A stretch of 32,604 nucleotides of DNA from Crickella sp963642455 (GTDB taxonomy: Bacteria; Bacillota; Clostridia; Peptostreptococcales; Anaerovoracaceae): positions 1 through 32,604 of the forward strand of contig CAVIGM010000011.1 of assembly GCA_963642455.1 (NCBI GenBank), in the 5' to 3' direction. The translations under genes were made by a program, and so were the position numbers. The notes under the pieces are model-generated. The model searched no databases, was not told the DNA's origin, and saw only the letters and a program-made list of their open reading frames with translations. Positions 23,318 through 30,642 of this stretch are shown here, in pieces (positions within the stretch are counted from its first letter, which is position 1; every line of letters starts with the position of its first letter).

Positions 23318-23887
23318 ATGAAGACTATAAAGAAAAGCGCGCTTTTACTGATGATGTTGCTTATGGTTGCTGCACTCTCGGCTTGCAGCTTATTCAATAA
23401 TCAGGAAGTTAAAGAAGAGAAGGCAGAAGTTGAATCCACATATCAGGGTGTTCTTGATGCAACAGGCATCGACCTTCCTGCACCTGAAGGAGCAGTTGAG
23501 GCTGAGTACAGCTATTACAATCTTGACCCTATGATGGCAGAAATGGATTTCGAGCTGAACGGTGCTGATTATACACTCAGAGTTCAGAGCACAACACTCA
23601 CAAGCCTTGCTTTCTCACCTGATGATCAGATAGACGCAGACGTACTGAGAGAGAAATACGGCGACATCTCTGGCGAGTATTATAAGTGGGATGCATTTGC
23701 TTCTGTTGTAGTAAAAGACTGCGAAGGATATTATGCAGTTAACAACAAGCACTGCGCAATCATCAACTGGCTTGATGCATCAACAGGTTATATGTACTCA
23801 CTCTGCTATGATGAAGAGAATGCAGTACAGGATGTAATGATGCAGATTGCTGACCTTGTATTCGAAGGAACAAGACAGGCAGCTTAA
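23318..23887 (+). CDS. secreted lipoprotein of unknown function (189 aa)
   Basis: A lipoprotein signal peptide (KTIKKSALLLMMLLMVAALSAC) ends in the lipobox LSAC, with Cys22 as the lipidated residue. The mature part begins with a Glu/Lys-rich linker (NNQEVKEEKAEVES) and continues as an acidic domain with tyrosines (EAEYSYYNLDPMMAEM, YGDISGEYYKWDAF, CEGYYAVNNKHCAIINWLDASTGYMYSLCYDEENAV). Three further Cys residues (in DCEG, KHCA and SLCY) could form a disulphide. I do not recognise the family. The strong promoter and good ribosome binding site point to high expression. A bidirectional terminator follows. Confidence 0.85.
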   Translation: MKTIKKSALLLMMLLMVAALSACSLFNNQEVKEEKAEVESTYQGVLDATGIDLPAPEGAVEAEYSYYNLDPMMAEMDFELNGADYTLRVQSTTLTSLAFSPDDQIDADVLREKYGDISGEYYKWDAFASVVVKDCEGYYAVNNKHCAIINWLDASTGYMYSLCYDEENAVQDVMMQIADLVFEGTRQAA

Positions 23888-23929
23888 TCGAGTCAAATCA
23901 AATCGAATCAAATTAAAACGCAATTAACA

Positions 23930-23965
23930 AAGCAAAAAACAGCCCGCAAAGGCTGTTTTTTGCTT
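23930..23965. terminator. bidirectional terminator (lipoprotein gene / non-coding RNA)
   Basis: A perfect 15-base stem (23930-23944 with 23951-23965) with a 6-base loop has an A6 run in one arm and a T6 run in the other, so it works as a terminator in both directions. It ends the lipoprotein transcript on the plus strand and the structured RNA on the minus strand. Confidence 0.9.
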
Positions 23966-24129
23966 GCTGAATCAGTCGACCTGGTCTTTGACCCCACACT
24001 CGCCTTGACCCGCTTTGCGGAGGACTTACTTCTAAACTACGCCATGATCACTGCCGCCTCTTGCGACAGCTTACGTGGATCCCTTTGCCCGTAGCTGGCT
24101 TGGACTTTCAACCACGAACCTAATTCAGC
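23934..24129 (-). ncRNA. structured non-coding RNA, probably the raiA-motif RNA
   Basis: On the minus strand an extended -10 (TGT then TACAAT, 24144-24136) is followed by six bases and then GCTGAAT (24129-24123). This pairs perfectly with ATTCAGC (23972-23966) just before a strong terminator, closing the molecule end to end. Inside are further stems: cagctacg with cgtaagctg (one bulge), gtcgc with gcggc, ccgc with gcgg, and ggtc with gacc around aaa. There is no convincing coding frame. The size (about 200 bases), clostridial context and position beside comFC and raiA/hpf fit the raiA-motif RNA, known to be linked to those genes. The RNA itself is well supported; the family name rests on context, as I could not align a covariance model. 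Confidence 0.7.
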
Positions 24130-24184
24130 ATCGAAATTGTAACACAATAATGTTAATCACGAAACAATAAGATTAATTTCAATC

Positions 24185-24946
24185 TCAAGAATCAAATCCT
24201 TTGACGACATCCGCACCCGCAGCAAAACTCGCGATATCTACGCTCGCTGCCCCGTGTTCAAGCAAGAGTTTTGCAACCTCGTCGCAGCTTGCGCCTGTCG
24301 TATAAATATCATCGACAAGAAGCACCCTGGCGCCACGGACATAAGCTTCGCAATTTTGCCTGAAGGCGAAAGCCCCTTTAATCTCAAGGCGTCTTTGCTC
24401 GGGCGAAAGCCCTCTTAGAGCGACAGTCTCCCTGGTTCTTTGCAGAATATCTCCGTGATATTCAATCAAAGAGTGCTTCGCGACAGCTCTTGCGATTAGC
24501 TCCGCTTGGTTATAGCCTCTTGCCATTTTCTTTGCTTCATACATAGGTATGGGAACAATCAAATCATATTCCTCGCGCAGCTTGTCGCCCTGCAATTCGC
24601 GGCTTAATTTGTCGTAAATCATCTCGCCTAAGCTAAGGGCAATATCCGTGCGGGCGTGGTATTTGAGGGCGAATACAAGCGAGCGCTCGAAGGAACCATA
24701 TTCGGTGACCGTATATCCTTTCCTGAAGAAATGAGAGTGCTCGCGACAGCTGAAGCAGGTGTCCATCGGGTTAGACGGAGAAAGAGGCTTGCCGCATTTC
24801 TTGCAGCAAGGACCTATAGACCACTTGATACCGGCCATGCAATCATTGCACAGCTTGTAGGGCCTGCTGTCGTCGATGAGCTTCGAACAGCAGATGCAAT
24901 ATAGGGAATCGGGATATATAAGATCAAGTATCGATTTAATCAGCAT
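24185..24946 (-). CDS. comFC: ComF/ComFC family phosphoribosyltransferase-like protein (253 aa)
   Basis: ComFC proteins act in natural transformation and related DNA handling. The N-terminal zinc-ribbon region has CICCSKL, CNDCMAG, CCKKCGKP and CFSC. The phosphoribosyltransferase fold follows, with YDLIVPIPMYEAKKMARGYNQAELIARAVA and the PRPP loop VLLVDDIYTTGASCDEV. The open frame extends to 25051, but family alignment (MLIKSILDLIYPDSLYCICC) favours the ATG at 24946. That ATG is preceded by an extended -10 (TGC then GATAAT, 24961-24953) and exactly six bases, with no ribosome binding site, so a leaderless mRNA is predicted. The structured RNA lies 55 bases downstream on the same strand. Confidence 0.88.
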   Translation of the reverse strand: MLIKSILDLIYPDSLYCICCSKLIDDSRPYKLCNDCMAGIKWSIGPCCKKCGKPLSPSNPMDTCFSCREHSHFFRKGYTVTEYGSFERSLVFALKYHARTDIALSLGEMIYDKLSRELQGDKLREEYDLIVPIPMYEAKKMARGYNQAELIARAVAKHSLIEYHGDILQRTRETVALRGLSPEQRRLEIKGAFAFRQNCEAYVRGARVLLVDDIYTTGASCDEVAKLLLEHGAASVDIASFAAGADVVKGFDS

Positions 24947-24952
24947 GTAACT

Positions 24953-24961
24953 ATTATCGCA
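24953..24961 (-). promoter_or_regulatory. extended -10 promoter, predicted leaderless start of comFC
   Basis: The minus strand reads TGC, GATAAT, six bases (agttac), ATG. The geometry is the same as for the flavoprotein gene and the GTPase-nuclease gene. No clear -35 box is seen. Confidence 0.5.
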
Positions 24962-25117
24962 CAGAATTAGCGACGAAACATTACACATCGAAAAGGGACT
25001 TTTTTGTATTTTTTCAGTACGCAGAAGGGCGAAGAAATACACGGATAACACACATTAAGCGAGCCTTGATGTGTTAAAATATAAGCACCAAAACTACAAC
25101 ATAAGGAGGGCTTGATT

Positions 25118-25654
25118 ATGAAGATCCAACTAACAGCAAAGAACGCAAAGAGAAAGGACAAGCTTGAGGGATATATCGAGAAGAAGTTCGATAAGCTCAG
25201 CAAGTATTTTCAGGAAGATGTTACTGCAAATGTAGTAGTTTCTAAATTCAAAGACATGACCAAGATCGAGGCAACTATCAATGCTAAGCAGGCTGTTTTC
25301 AGAGCAGAGGCTGTGAACGAGAATGTTAACGAGGCAATTGATGAGGTCATCGACAGACTGCAGAGCCAGATGAGCAAGCTCAAGGGCAAGCTCGAGTCGA
25401 GATACAAGGAGAACAAGGCTATTAAGTTCGAGTTCGTTCCTGAGCCAGTTCTTGAGTTCGAGGATTCAGACGAGGAGATCGTTGTAAAAAGAAAGGTTTT
25501 CGAGTTGCAGCCAATGGTTGCCGAAGAGGCGGTTCTTCAGATGGAGATGCTCGGCCACGACTTCTTTGTATATCTGGATATGGAGACAGATTCGGTCAAT
25601 GTTGTATATAAGAGAAAAGGCAATGCATACGGCCTTATCCAAACAATTAGATAG
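25118..25654 (+). CDS. hpf: long-form ribosome hibernation promoting factor HPF/RaiA (178 aa)
   Basis: Long HPF pairs 70S ribosomes into inactive 100S dimers during slow growth. The N-terminal S30AE domain (1-100: MKIQLTAKNAKRKDKLEGYIEKKFDKLSKYF, IDEVIDRLQSQMSKLKGKLE) binds the 30S subunit. A charged linker with EFEDSDEEIVVKRK leads to the C-terminal dimerisation domain (about 125-178: KVFELQPMVAEEAVLQMEMLGHDFFVYLDMETDSVNVVYKRKGNAYGLIQ). AAGGAGGG lies eight bases before the ATG at 25118. A TTG at 25112 is too close to it. The gene diverges from comFC. The raiA-like RNA is on the other side of comFC and on the opposite strand. Confidence 0.95.
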   Translation: MKIQLTAKNAKRKDKLEGYIEKKFDKLSKYFQEDVTANVVVSKFKDMTKIEATINAKQAVFRAEAVNENVNEAIDEVIDRLQSQMSKLKGKLESRYKENKAIKFEFVPEPVLEFEDSDEEIVVKRKVFELQPMVAEEAVLQMEMLGHDFFVYLDMETDSVNVVYKRKGNAYGLIQTIR

Positions 25655-25660
25655 ATTTAA

Positions 25661-25681
25661 AAGGGGCTTAAAGAGCCCCTT
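25661..25681 (+). terminator. hairpin after hpf, probable weak terminator
   Basis: aaggggct (25661-25668) and agcccctt (25674-25681) form a perfect 8-base stem with a 5-base loop, a few bases after the stop. There is no U tract, so it may act as a 3' end stabiliser rather than a terminator. Confidence 0.5.
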
Positions 25682-25703
25682 AATCCGCTAAATGGCGGAA
25701 ATA

Positions 25704-25732
25704 TAGACAAAGCAACGATACTTTGATATAAT
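25704..25732 (+). promoter_or_regulatory. promoter of the LCP gene
   Basis: TAGACA (25704-25709), a 17-base spacer and TATAAT (25727-25732) with a TG extension. The predicted start near 25739 leaves a leader of about 110 bases before the ATG at 25849, much longer than other leaders here. Confidence 0.7.
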
Positions 25733-25748
25733 TGTTTGAAATTTTTTT

Positions 25749-25814
25749 TGCAAGCGCTTTTGCGATGCCTTTGCGATGCATTCGCGAACACTTTTGCAAA
25801 CGCTTTTGCAAACG
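25749..25814 (+). repeat. short-repeat leader of the LCP gene
   Basis: tttgcgatgc occurs twice (25759-25768, 25770-25779) and the 12-mer cttttgcaaacg twice in tandem (25791-25802, 25803-25814), with related gcaagcgcttttgc before them. The units have partial self-complementarity (gcaaa/tttgc), so the leader can fold in several ways. Confidence 0.6.
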
Positions 25815-25848
25815 AGAAAGACTATATCATTTATCGTGGAGATGGATA

Positions 25849-27234
25849 ATGAGAAACGAAAGAGATGACGATCTTAGCAACCTTTTCAACGAAATAGACA
25901 GCGTTGTCCAGGTGCCGGATTTCAGCTACGGAGGCGGCGGAACCACCCCTTCAGAAGAAGAGAAATTCGAAGAGCTTCTTGACGAGGCAAGAGATCGCGG
26001 CAAGAAGAAGAAATCCAAGAAATCGAAGAAGTCGAAGAAGGGCAAGCAGAATAATGTAGGCCCTGACGGCAGACCTAAGAAGAAGAAAAGCTGGAAGAAC
26101 AGCAAATTCTACAAGTTCACAAGGGTATTCGCAATAATTTATCTTATAGCCTTAGTTGTCTTCGAGGTAGCACTTGTCGTAATGGACATGCTTCCAGGTA
26201 AGACCTTGGTTGCGCTTGTTCTTGTATTGGCGCTTTTGAGCATTGTAATTTTCTTGCAATTGTATTTCAAGAATGTCAAGCTCTGGGCTAAGATTTTTGC
26301 GACTGTCATGGGAACCGTGCTATTTGCCGTATATGCGGTAGGTTCAGCATATTGCTTCGGCACAATTTCCTTCCTTGGCAAAGTTACGAACGAAGACAAT
26401 AAGAAGAGCGTTAAGGTAACGGAAGAACCTTTCAATATTCTTGTAACCGGAATTGATGTTACAGGAACCATTGACCAGGAAGGTCGTTCCGACGTAAATA
26501 TGGTGCTGACGGTTAACCCTAAGACTGGAACCGTGCTTATCACTTCTATTCCAAGAGACTACGAGGTTCTTAACGGAGGCAGCTACGATAAGCTGACTCA
26601 CACGGGCTTCTATGGCGTAGATAGAACCATAACAGCACTTGAGGATCTGTTCGATACGACTATGAATTATTATGTTCGAGTTAACTTCTCGACAGTAATA
26701 GAATTTGTAGATGCTATCGGAGGCGTTGATGTTGAATCGGAAGTAGCCTTTACACCGAGCGTTAATGCGATGGATGTAACAGGAGTTACCGACGAACTTA
26801 GGGGCTGGACTGTAACCGAGGGAACGAATCACCTTTCGGGTGCAAAGGCACTTGCTTTTGCCCGTGAACGTAAGGCCTTCAGCCTCGGCGATAATCAGCG
26901 TATAAGAAATCAACAGATCGTTATGCAGGCAATGATCGAGAAGGCTACAAGCAGCAAGACCATGCTTCTGAGCTATAACAAGATCGTAAGCACTCTTGAC
27001 GATTATATGGAAATGAATATGTCAGCTGACGAGATTAGATCGCTTGTCAAGCTCCAGTTAATCAAGAACATTGATTGGGAGATTGATAAATACGCCGTTA
27101 CAGGTCATGACGGACGTACAGCGAGCGACCTTTACATTATGAAGCAGGATGCCACAAGCGTATCTCATGCATCAGAGCTGATTGAGCAGGTTCTGAATGG
27201 CGAGAGCATTACAGACAGCCCATATCTCGAATAA
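25849..27234 (+). CDS. LytR-CpsA-Psr (LCP) family cell-wall glycopolymer ligase (461 aa)
   Basis: LCP proteins attach teichoic acids or polysaccharides to peptidoglycan from undecaprenyl-linked precursors. The N-terminal 90 residues are cytoplasmic, with an acidic start and then a very basic KKKKSKKSKKSKKGKQ block. Three membrane helices follow (KFTRVFAIIYLIALVVFEVALV, TLVALVLVLALLSIVIFLQL, IFATVMGTVLFAVYAVGSAY). The catalytic domain shows DVTGTIDQEGRSDVNMVLTVNPKTGTVLITSIPRDYEV, GGVDVESEVAFT and LSGAKALAFARERKAFSLGDNQRIRNQQIVMQAM, including the family Arg and Asp residues. The open frame extends to 25732, but the ATG at 25849 has GGAG at the right distance. It lies just upstream of the cdaA operon. 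Confidence 0.93.
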   Translation: MRNERDDDLSNLFNEIDSVVQVPDFSYGGGGTTPSEEEKFEELLDEARDRGKKKKSKKSKKSKKGKQNNVGPDGRPKKKKSWKNSKFYKFTRVFAIIYLIALVVFEVALVVMDMLPGKTLVALVLVLALLSIVIFLQLYFKNVKLWAKIFATVMGTVLFAVYAVGSAYCFGTISFLGKVTNEDNKKSVKVTEEPFNILVTGIDVTGTIDQEGRSDVNMVLTVNPKTGTVLITSIPRDYEVLNGGSYDKLTHTGFYGVDRTITALEDLFDTTMNYYVRVNFSTVIEFVDAIGGVDVESEVAFTPSVNAMDVTGVTDELRGWTVTEGTNHLSGAKALAFARERKAFSLGDNQRIRNQQIVMQAMIEKATSSKTMLLSYNKIVSTLDDYMEMNMSADEIRSLVKLQLIKNIDWEIDKYAVTGHDGRTASDLYIMKQDATSVSHASELIEQVLNGESITDSPYLE

Positions 27235-27241
27235 CACGAAG

Positions 27242-27281
27242 AAGCAACTTGCTTGAGTGTCATAGCTTAAGTAAGTTGCTT
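27242..27281 (+). terminator. long hairpin between the LCP gene and cdaA
   Basis: A 16-base stem (27242-27257 with 27266-27281, including two G-U pairs) with an 8-base loop starts about 8 bases after the LCP stop. No U tract follows. It could partly separate LCP expression from the cdaA operon, or protect the upstream mRNA end. Confidence 0.6.
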
Positions 27282-27328
27282 TCGGAATATAGCAAAATCG
27301 ACTACGAAGTTGAAGCAAAGGAGGATGA

Positions 27329-28192
27329 ATGATAGATAATATTATTAGCATATTATCAAGTATCACTATTACCGATATCTTAGATATCGTAGTGGTATCG
27401 TATCTGGCATATAAAATTCTGGCATTCATCCGAGAGACAAGGGCACACCTGCTCTTCCGCGGTATTGCTGTTCTCGTAGCCGTTTTCTTTCTGTCCGATA
27501 TTCTCGACCTGCACCTTCTTAACTGGCTCCTCAAGAGCCTCGTGACAATGGGTCTGATTGCACTCATCGTAATTTTCCAGCCGGAATTAAGACGCGGCCT
27601 CGAGAAAGTCGGAAGAAGAGGCATTGTCCCTAATCAGTTCAAAGACCTTGATAAGGACGTTGCGATAGAGATTGTAGATCAGATTTGCGATGCGGTTGAG
27701 GAATTCTCCGAGAGCAGAACCGGAGCGCTGATTGCCATCGAGAGAAATACTATGCTTACGGAAATGATAGACACCGGCTGCGTGGTAGACTCGAATATTA
27801 GCACGAGACTGCTCGGGAACCTTTTCTATAAAGGTTCACCTTTGCATGATGGTGCAGTAATCATCAGAACAAATAGAATATTGGCGGCAAGTTGCGTGCT
27901 TCCGCTTACAGAAAGAACCAATGTCGGAAAGAATCTCGGCACAAGACATAGAGCTGCTCTTGGCCTAAGCGAGTGCTCGGATGCGCTGGTTATAGTTGTA
28001 TCTGAGGAAAGTGGCACTATCTCTGTTGCGGAGAATGGCAACTTAGATAGATTCCTGGATATAAAGGCTCTGAAGAAGAAGCTTCTCGCAATATATATTC
28101 CGGAGGATAGCAGACCTCATGGAATCACTGCTAAGCTTGCCGAGAGCTTCGTAAGATTGGCAAATGGAGGGGCGACAGATGACAGAAAATAG
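27329..28192 (+). CDS. cdaA: diadenylate cyclase CdaA (287 aa)
   Basis: CdaA (DacA) makes the second messenger c-di-AMP from two ATP, controlling potassium, osmolytes and wall homeostasis. Three N-terminal membrane helices (about 15-90) precede the DAC domain. The active-site motifs are DGA (174-176, in PLHDGAVIIR) and RHR (206-208, in GTRHRAALG). FQPELRRGLEKVGRRG (83-98) is the usual link after the last helix. AAAGGAGG lies before the ATG. cdaR overlaps its 3' end by 14 bases, then glmM and glmS follow: the classical operon in which CdaR and GlmM both modulate CdaA. Confidence 0.96.
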   Translation: MIDNIISILSSITITDILDIVVVSYLAYKILAFIRETRAHLLFRGIAVLVAVFFLSDILDLHLLNWLLKSLVTMGLIALIVIFQPELRRGLEKVGRRGIVPNQFKDLDKDVAIEIVDQICDAVEEFSESRTGALIAIERNTMLTEMIDTGCVVDSNISTRLLGNLFYKGSPLHDGAVIIRTNRILAASCVLPLTERTNVGKNLGTRHRAALGLSECSDALVIVVSEESGTISVAENGNLDRFLDIKALKKKLLAIYIPEDSRPHGITAKLAESFVRLANGGATDDRK

Positions 28193-29225
28193 AAGGCGCC
28201 CTCGGGTAAATAAATTGAATCTCGTAATTGCGGTCATCGTTTCCTTCGCGGCTTGGCTATACGTTGTATATAATATCTCGCCGACCATTGTAAAAACATA
28301 CCGTGATGTTGCGGTCAACTATGTCGGAGAGGACGAGTTGGCAGAAAGAGGCCTTGGAACCGAGAACGCAGGTGTTGATGTGATTACACTTAAGCTTCGC
28401 ATTAACAGAATGGACTTGCTCGATTTCTCAATAGATGACGTTAATGTAAGCGCAAATGTAGCGGGCCTTGATAGTGGCGAAGCGGATATTTCGATTGATG
28501 TATCAACGCCTGAGGGTGTGACCGTTGCAAGTGCGAGCCATACAAGGACCAGCGTGACGATTTCCTCAAGCAACAATAGAGACGTTCCAGTTACGGTTGC
28601 TTATACAAATGTTACGGACGATGCAAGAGAGCCTATCGCAAGCGACCTAAGTTATGAAGAGGTTAGTGTAATTGGGGCCGAATCGATGGTAGAAAAGGTA
28701 GCTTATGTTGCGGTATTAGTCAGCGAAGAGACAGCTTCGAAAGAGACGGGAACGGATTTTACCGGTATGCCTGTGGCCTTAGATAAGAATGGCCATATTG
28801 TTAAGCACATTGTTGTGCTTCCATCAGAAATCTCAGGTCACGCTAAGGCGGCAAGCACTAAGAAGGTTAAGCTCAAGCTCAGCGTAACAGATGATAGCAG
28901 CGATAGCCTCAGCAGAACGTACAAGGCACCATCGTATATATACATCAAAGGGCCGCTTTCGGATTTAAGCAATATTTCCGAGCTAAGCGCAAGCGTGGAT
29001 ATTAGCGGAACTACGGAATCACAGAACATGGAGCTTACATATAGCCTGCCAAGCGGCATAGTGCTTGCAAATAGATCGCTCGATACAGAGCTGAANNNNN
29101 NNNNNNNNNNNNNNNNNNNNNNNNNNNNNNNNNNNNNNNNNNNNNNNNNNNNNNNNNNNNNNNNNNNNNNNNNNNNNNNNNNNNNNNNNNNNNCGTGTAC
29201 AAATTGCGAATCGGCTGCGAAATAA
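28179..29225 (+). CDS. cdaR: CdaA regulator CdaR (YbbR-domain protein)
   Basis: A single membrane helix near the N terminus (LNLVIAVIVSFAAWLYVVYNIS) is followed by repeated YbbR domains on the outside, for example PTIVKTYRDVAVNYVGEDELAERGLGTENAG and RDVPVTVAYTNVTDDAREPIASDLSYEEVSVIGAESMVEKV. CdaR touches CdaA through the membrane and tunes its activity. The ATG at 28179 has GGAGGGG six bases upstream, inside cdaA; an ATG at 28164 overlaps that site. An N run hides about 33 residues near the end. The last residues (TNCESAAK) depend on the gap length and are uncertain; another frame after the gap also stays open briefly. Confidence 0.9.
   Translation: MTENRRRPRVNKLNLVIAVIVSFAAWLYVVYNISPTIVKTYRDVAVNYVGEDELAERGLGTENAGVDVITLKLRINRMDLLDFSIDDVNVSANVAGLDSGEADISIDVSTPEGVTVASASHTRTSVTISSSNNRDVPVTVAYTNVTDDAREPIASDLSYEEVSVIGAESMVEKVAYVAVLVSEETASKETGTDFTGMPVALDKNGHIVKHIVVLPSEISGHAKAASTKKVKLKLSVTDDSSDSLSRTYKAPSYIYIKGPLSDLSNISELSASVDISGTTESQNMELTYSLPSGIVLANRSLDTELXXXXXXXXXXXXXXXXXXXXXXXXXXXXXXXXXXCTNCESAAK
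29096..29193. other. N run (98 bases) near the 3' end of cdaR
   Basis: It hides the last part of cdaR before the glmM leader. The stop at 29223-29225 holds only if the gap length is right. Confidence 0.95.
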
Positions 29226-29256
29226 TGCGAAATAATAAGTTAAAGGAGAACAGAAT

Positions 29257-30606
29257 ATGGGAAGACTGTTCGGAACAGATGGAGTAAGAGGAATAGCGAA
29301 CAAGGAGCTCACGGCTTCCTTGGCTTACGATATAGGAAAAGCTGCGGCTTATGTTCTTAGTGACGAGAACAGAAGACCTATTTTTGTAATAGGAAGAGAC
29401 ACAAGAATATCTGGCGATATGCTCGAGAATGCGATAACTGCGGGAATTCTGTCCGTTGGCGGTAACGTAATTAAGCTCGGCGTTATCCCAACACCTGCCG
29501 TTGCTTATTTGGTTAAGCATTACGGAGCGGATGCAGGCGTTGTAATCTCGGCATCTCACAATTCTTTTGAATATAACGGAATTAAGATCTTCAACGGAGA
29601 GGGCTTCAAGCTTAACGACAGAACAGAAGAGAGAATTGAAGACATCATAATCGCACACGAATTCCCACATCCAGATATCATAGGTGAGCAGCTCGGAAGA
29701 TGCGCAGTTGCAGATGACGCCCTTGACGTATATGTAAAATTCCTTCTTAGCACCTTCGATGGTCGCCTGGATGGAATCAAGATAGTCCTTGATACCGCTA
29801 ACGGAGCGTCGTATCAGACGGCTCGCAGAGTGTATGAGTCGCTTGGCGCAGATGTTACGGTAATCGCAAATGACCCTGACGGAATCAATATCAACGATAA
29901 GTGCGGGTCTACCCATCCGGAGCAGCTTTGCAAGACCGTGGTTGAGGTAGGCGCAGATGTCGGCTTTGCCTACGATGGAGATGCAGACCGCCTGATTGTC
30001 GTTGACGAGAAAGGCCGCATTATTGATGGCGACAGAGTCCTTTGCATTTGCGGAAGGATGCTTAAGAACGAGGATAGACTGTTCGATAATCGAATTACGG
30101 CAACAGTGATGAGCAATATCGGACTTCATAAATATTTGGAGGAGCGAGACATCAGCGTTGATGTTACAAATGTAGGCGACAGATATGTGCTCGAGTCGAT
30201 GCTCGAGACGGGCTCTGTTCTTGGCGGAGAGCAGTCTGGCCACATGATTTTCCTTGATTATACAACCACGGGCGACGGGGTTCTGTCCTCGCTTCAATTC
30301 ATGAAGGCCTTCCTTGCATCTGGCAAGAAGCTAAGTGAGCTTCGTGACGAGATTAAAATATATCCTCAGGCACTTGTTAACGCAAGGATTAAGCCGGAAT
30401 ACAAGGCGGATGCGCTTAAGGATAAGGCGGTTAAGGCGAGAATTTCTGAGGTGCAAGACAAGGTTAAGGGAAGCGGAAGAGTGCTGATTAGGCCTTCCGG
30501 CACCGAGCCTCTCATAAGAGTAATGCTCGAAGGCGAGGACGTCGAGGAACTTAAGAATTTGGCAGATTACATCGCAGATTTAATCATAGAGAAATTCGGC
30601 GAATAA
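29257..30606 (+). CDS. glmM: phosphoglucosamine mutase GlmM (449 aa)
   Basis: GlmM converts glucosamine-6-phosphate to glucosamine-1-phosphate for UDP-GlcNAc, the wall precursor. The N terminus is GRLFGTDGVRGIAN. The phosphoserine loop is VISASHNSFEYNGIKIF, with Ser100. The Mg-binding loop DGDADR (240-245) and the sugar-binding GGEQSGHMI and RPSGTEPLIRVM blocks are complete. The length is normal. A ribosome binding site (aaaggag) precedes the ATG. Its place between cdaR and glmS links precursor supply to c-di-AMP; GlmM is known to bind and inhibit CdaA in other Firmicutes. Confidence 0.97.
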   Translation: MGRLFGTDGVRGIANKELTASLAYDIGKAAAYVLSDENRRPIFVIGRDTRISGDMLENAITAGILSVGGNVIKLGVIPTPAVAYLVKHYGADAGVVISASHNSFEYNGIKIFNGEGFKLNDRTEERIEDIIIAHEFPHPDIIGEQLGRCAVADDALDVYVKFLLSTFDGRLDGIKIVLDTANGASYQTARRVYESLGADVTVIANDPDGININDKCGSTHPEQLCKTVVEVGADVGFAYDGDADRLIVVDEKGRIIDGDRVLCICGRMLKNEDRLFDNRITATVMSNIGLHKYLEERDISVDVTNVGDRYVLESMLETGSVLGGEQSGHMIFLDYTTTGDGVLSSLQFMKAFLASGKKLSELRDEIKIYPQALVNARIKPEYKADALKDKAVKARISEVQDKVKGSGRVLIRPSGTEPLIRVMLEGEDVEELKNLADYIADLIIEKFGE

Positions 30607-30642
30607 TTATATAAGAAACGAAGATAGAAGGAGAACGAAGAT

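Noticed and set aside
23966..24129. 6S RNA, RNase P RNA, SRP RNA or cobalamin riboswitch
   Set aside because: The characteristic conserved boxes of these RNAs are not visible, and the comFC/raiA context fits the raiA motif better.
27235..27328. c-di-AMP riboswitch before cdaA
   Set aside because: The 94-base gap holds one long hairpin and the ribosome binding site, with no room for the riboswitch core.
29035..30297. Long open frame (420 codons) on the minus strand opposite glmM and cdaR
   Set aside because: Runs through an N gap and has no recognisable domain; the plus-strand genes are certain.
30607..30642. glmS ribozyme upstream of glmS
   Set aside because: The glmM-glmS gap is only 36 bases, far too short for the ribozyme.
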